NCBI GenBank assembly: GCA_012512295.1
Contig: JAAZDI010000319.1
Coordinates: 1-7,607 of the forward strand
Source of the DNA: Syntrophomonadaceae bacterium
GTDB taxonomy: Bacteria; Bacillota; Ch66; Ch109
Direction: 5' to 3'
DNA: 7,607 nucleotides
Shown: piece after piece, positions 4,781-7,607 of the stretch
How positions within the stretch are numbered: the first letter of the stretch is position 1
Layout: each line of letters starts with the position of its first letter
Program-made: the position numbers and the translations under genes
The notes under the pieces: generated by a model
Told to the model about the DNA's origin: nothing
Databases searched by the model: none
The model's input: the letters and a program-made list of their open reading frames with translations, nothing else

Positions 4781-5914
4781 ATGAAAAGAATTACTCTGCT
4801 ATTTAGTTTAGTCCTCATGCTTTGTCTCGTATTGGTCGGGTGTGGAAAAACTAATGAAACTGCTGGACCTTCGATTACCCCGCAAAACATTCCGACAATT
4901 AACCTTGGTTACATTTTTACGAACCACCAAACCCCTCTCTTGGTTAGTGCCGCTAAAGGTGAAGCATTTAAGGATATGGGAGTCTACCTTAAGCCGGTCG
5001 TTGCCAAAGAAAAATATGAATTGATTTCTGACGGTAAAACACTGGCCAACATAAACCTGGTGGTAACCAAAAGCGGCTCCGAAGTCACCACTTTATTGGC
5101 GCAAAAACACATCGATATTGCTCTGGGCTCTGTCACCGCTTTCATGCATGGGGTAGACCAGCAGACACCCATGAAAGTATTGTGCCCTATCCAGACTGAA
5201 GGGATGGGACTGGTAGTGCCCCAAGACAGCAATATCAAAGATTGGGATACTTTTGTGGCTTATGTCAAGGCAACCAAGCAGCCAGTTAAAATTGGTTATC
5301 ATTCGCCGACCAGTGGGCCTAAAATTGTTTTTGAAGGGGCCCTGAAAAAGGCAAACATAAGTGTTACCGAGGACCCAAACAACATGCAAGCCGAAGTCTT
5401 GCTGGTTGATTTAAAATCTACTTCTAACCTAAACCCGGCGCTTACCAGCAAGCAAGTGGATGGTTGGGTAGGGCCTTCCCCTTACCCGGAAGTGGCCGTT
5501 ACTGAGGGAATCGGCAAGATCGCCTTTGAATTAAGGGACCTGCCTCCTGAAGGTTATTGGCATGATTTTCCTTGCTGCGTAGTGGGAGCGCGCCAGGAGA
5601 TTATTGATAATAATCCTGAGGTAACCCAAGCCATTGTAGAATTAACTCATAAGGCCAGTGATTGGTGTAATGCTAACAAGGAAGAAGCAGCGACCATCAC
5701 TGCTGAATGGATTGGTATACCGGTAGAAGCGGCCAAAGTTTCAAATATTGTTTACACGACCAATCCTACTGCCAAATGGCGAGAAGGAGCCGCAACTTAT
5801 ATCGATATTTTAAATGATATGGATAAATTCAATGGTAGTTTTAAAGGAAAGAAATACGGTGAAATCGAGACCTCACTAATGGATTTCAGCTTTATTGAAA
5901 AAGCAAGCCAATAA
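4781..5914 (+). CDS. ABC transporter substrate-binding lipoprotein, NitT/TauT (SsuA/TauA) type
   Basis: This is the solute-capturing subunit of the importer, anchored to the outer face of the membrane. The 377-residue product starts with MKRITLLFSLVLMLCLVLVGC: a basic n-region, a hydrophobic core and the lipobox LVGC, with C21 as the lipidated residue. The mature part has the features of the NMT1/THI5-like, SsuA-like family: a first strand NLGYIFTNHQTPLLVSAAKG (41-60), the DIALGSVTAF segment (112-121) in the binding cleft, and a second-lobe strand VKIGYHSPTSGP (169-180). A tandem cysteine in HDFPCCVVGAR (261-271) follows WVGPSPYPEVA (229-239). Family members carry nitrate, sulfonates, taurine, thiamine precursors and other small compounds, so the ligand cannot be read from homology. 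Its position beside the reductase genes suggests a substrate or cofactor source for that enzyme. Confidence 0.88.
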   Translation: MKRITLLFSLVLMLCLVLVGCGKTNETAGPSITPQNIPTINLGYIFTNHQTPLLVSAAKGEAFKDMGVYLKPVVAKEKYELISDGKTLANINLVVTKSGSEVTTLLAQKHIDIALGSVTAFMHGVDQQTPMKVLCPIQTEGMGLVVPQDSNIKDWDTFVAYVKATKQPVKIGYHSPTSGPKIVFEGALKKANISVTEDPNNMQAEVLLVDLKSTSNLNPALTSKQVDGWVGPSPYPEVAVTEGIGKIAFELRDLPPEGYWHDFPCCVVGARQEIIDNNPEVTQAIVELTHKASDWCNANKEEAATITAEWIGIPVEAAKVSNIVYTTNPTAKWREGAATYIDILNDMDKFNGSFKGKKYGEIETSLMDFSFIEKASQ

Positions 5915-5921
5915 CCAAAAT

Positions 5922-5966
5922 GAGGTTCCTATTTGCTCTAGCTAACGGGAACCTCCCTTATTTTTA
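5922..5966 (+). terminator. Hairpin with T-rich tail between binding protein and permease genes
   Basis: GAGGTTCC (5922-5929) pairs perfectly with GGAACCTC (5948-5955) across an 18-nt loop, followed by CCTTATTTTTATT. It resembles a leaky terminator or a 3'-end stabilising structure. In ABC operons such elements often let the binding protein be made in excess over the membrane subunits, which must still be transcribed by read-through because no promoter is seen after it. Confidence 0.55.
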
Positions 5967-5980
5967 TTGGGTGTGAAAAA

Positions 5981-6817
5981 ATGAGCCGTAATTATAAAAG
6001 TTTTTGGGTATCACTGATTGTTCCAATAGCATTTATTTTTCTGTGGATTTTTATGGCAGCAAAAATTAATAATGCGGTTATACTTCCCACGGTCAACCAG
6101 GTCTTTCAACTGGTATTGCACCCTTTCGATAATTTAATCAGTATGGGGTCGCTGCTGGATAACATTTTGGTAAGCATAATCAGGGTGTTGGTCGGATATT
6201 TTTTCGCCGTCTGCCTAGCTATACCGCTGGGTATTCTGATGGGCTATTATGGCCTGATGTTTAAGCTGTTTAACACGTTCTTAGGTCTGTTCAGGCCAAT
6301 CCCTCCCTTGGCCTGGGTGCCTTTGGTGCTCGCCTGGTTTGGCATCAGTAGTTTTGCTACCCTTCTGGGGGTGGAGCAAGGGGAAGTATATATCTATCTC
6401 AACAATTTAAAAATCTCCATGGTTTTTATCATCTTCATTGGGGCTTTTTATCCAGTGCTAACCAGTTCAATTTACGGAGTGAAGGCCGTCAGAAAGACTT
6501 TGATTGATTCGGCCCGGGTCCTAGGGGCTAGTGAGTCTGATATATTCCTAAAAATATTAATTCCCTCAGCCGCCCCTTCCATTGTCAACGGTATGCGGAT
6601 CGGGTTAGGTGTGGCTTGGATGTGCCTTGTGTCCGCCGAAATGTTGCCCGGGAGTTTGTCCGGGGTTGGTTACCTGATTACCCATGCCTATACCGTAGCT
6701 AGGACCGATATTGTTATCGCCGGGATGATTAGTATTGGAGTGGTAGGAGCACTGCTTGATTGGTTATTCAGATTGTTGGAAGACAGAAAATTTAAGTGGC
6801 AGCGTTTAGCCAGATAG
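5981..6817 (+). CDS. ABC transporter permease, NitT/TauT (SsuC/TauC) type
   Basis: This is the membrane channel subunit, 278 residues, expected to act as a homodimer. It belongs to the binding-protein-dependent permease family with the MetI-like fold and about six membrane helices: roughly 11-27, 62-88, 96-121, 146-163, 203-222 and 245-266. The cytoplasmic EAA loop that contacts the ATPase is DSARVLGASESDIFLKILIP (176-195). The family motif RPIPPLAWVPLVLAWFG (105-121) is intact. About 20 extra residues appear directly after it (122-144, including GVEQGEVYIYLNNLK), on the predicted outer side between helices 3 and 4, where relatives go straight into the next helix. The ribosome binding site is weak (GGGTG at 5969-5973), in line with lower output than the binding protein. 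Confidence 0.92.
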   Translation: MSRNYKSFWVSLIVPIAFIFLWIFMAAKINNAVILPTVNQVFQLVLHPFDNLISMGSLLDNILVSIIRVLVGYFFAVCLAIPLGILMGYYGLMFKLFNTFLGLFRPIPPLAWVPLVLAWFGISSFATLLGVEQGEVYIYLNNLKISMVFIIFIGAFYPVLTSSIYGVKAVRKTLIDSARVLGASESDIFLKILIPSAAPSIVNGMRIGLGVAWMCLVSAEMLPGSLSGVGYLITHAYTVARTDIVIAGMISIGVVGALLDWLFRLLEDRKFKWQRLAR

Positions 6818-6832
6818 ATAGGCGAGGCGGAT

Positions 6833-7585
6833 ATGGACGGAATTATTCAAGTTCAACATTTGAGTAAGATCTACACCATGGAACAGGGAAAAAAGGTACA
6901 TGCCCTGGAGGATATAAACCTGGATATTTATCCTAACGATTTTATCTGTATTGTCGGACCTTCCGGCTGTGGAAAATCAACCCTGCTGAAAATCTTAGCC
7001 GGGCTTGAGGCCCCGAGTTCCGGATCAGTTTGTTTTCAGGGAGCGCCGATAATCAAACCCAGCCGAGATATTGGCCTGGTTTTTCAGGAGTATTCACTCC
7101 TGCCTTGGCGAACCGTGATTGATAACATCTCGCTCGGCTTAGAATTTAATAAACAGCCCAAGCAAGAACGTCTCGCAGTGGCCGAGCAATTTCTGCAATT
7201 GGTTGGCCTTCAAGATTTTGCTGGGGCGTATCCTTATGAGTTATCTGGCGGCATGCAACAGCGGGTAGCCATTGCTCGGGCCTTAGCCAATAATCCTCAG
7301 GTTCTATTAATGGATGAACCATTTGGCGCGCTAGACGCACATACGAGAATCCTATTACAAAAAGAACTGTTGCGGATTTGGGAACTAAACCGTAAAACCA
7401 TAGTCTTTGTAACTCACAGTGTAGATGAAGCCATCTACTTAGCTGACTCTATTGTGGTTATGTCACCTCATCTGGGTAGAATTAAAGAGGTGATCAAAGT
7501 TGATATTCCTAGACCGCGTGATCGAGCTAATCCAAAATATGGACAAATGGCTTCGGAAATCCTCACAATGCTGGAAGTGGAATAA
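6833..7585 (+). CDS. ABC transporter ATP-binding protein, NitT/TauT (SsuB/TauB) type
   Basis: This cytoplasmic ATPase powers the importer, presumably as a dimer bound to the permease EAA loops. All nucleotide-binding motifs are intact in 250 residues: Walker A GPSGCGKST (42-50), the Q-loop in VFQEYSLLPW (Q85), the ABC signature LSGGMQQR (137-144), Walker B VLLMDEP (157-163) with the catalytic glutamate E162, the D-loop ALD, and the switch histidine in FVTHSVDEA (H195). Length and motif spelling match the SsuB/TauB/NrtD group. It begins 15 bp after the permease stop behind GAGGCGG (6824-6830) and is translated in the same operon. Only 22 bp follow the stop and no terminator is visible, so the operon may continue beyond the window. 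Confidence 0.95.
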   Translation: MDGIIQVQHLSKIYTMEQGKKVHALEDINLDIYPNDFICIVGPSGCGKSTLLKILAGLEAPSSGSVCFQGAPIIKPSRDIGLVFQEYSLLPWRTVIDNISLGLEFNKQPKQERLAVAEQFLQLVGLQDFAGAYPYELSGGMQQRVAIARALANNPQVLLMDEPFGALDAHTRILLQKELLRIWELNRKTIVFVTHSVDEAIYLADSIVVMSPHLGRIKEVIKVDIPRPRDRANPKYGQMASEILTMLEVE

Positions 7586-7607
7586 GCCCGTATGATCTGT
7601 CTTAAGC

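Overview
The window looks like chromosomal DNA of a strictly anaerobic, moderate-GC member of the Firmicutes, in the broad Clostridia/Negativicutes sense. The evidence is strong purine-rich ribosome binding sites, consensus sigma-A-type promoters, short hairpin-plus-T-tract terminators, a lipoprotein-type solute-binding protein, and an oxygen-sensitive iron-sulfur enzyme with its ATP-dependent activator. The genus cannot be fixed from the sequence alone. All convincing genes lie on the + strand.

Layout. Positions 2-82 may be the tail of an upstream gene. A promoter then leads into an unrecognised 164-residue protein (193-687). Next comes a very good promoter (740-768), a leader with a terminator-like hairpin (816-842), and lysA (908-2245), the last enzyme of lysine synthesis, closed by a clear terminator (2316-2348). 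From 2403 onward the window holds what appears to be one functional module. It begins with a double-cubane-cluster-type reductase of the HgdB/2-hydroxyacyl-CoA dehydratase superfamily (2515-3654) and its ASKHA-fold ATPase activator (3780-4598). These are followed by a complete NitT/TauT-type ABC importer: lipoprotein binding protein (4781-5914), permease (5981-6817) and ATPase (6833-7585).

How the genes work together. By homology the activator hydrolyses ATP to push low-potential electrons into the reductase, which can then reduce small, hard-to-reduce molecules in a nitrogenase-like manner. The adjacent importer probably supplies the substrate, or something the enzyme needs. The most informative observation is regulatory. 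The reductase gene and the importer operon have separate upstream regions, but each carries the same rare 28-bp element: three half-sites TATAAC / GTTATA / TATAA(A or C) in alternating orientation with exact 11-bp periodicity. They lie at nearly the same distance from the start codon (112 and 117 bp). This argues that one regulator controls both units, and so that enzyme and transporter belong to one pathway whose substrate is not known.

No RNA gene, CRISPR array, insertion sequence or attachment site was found. No intergenic stretch exceeds 300 bases; the longest is 2246-2514, which holds the lysA terminator and the reductase control region. The last 22 bases (7586-7607) hold nothing recognisable.
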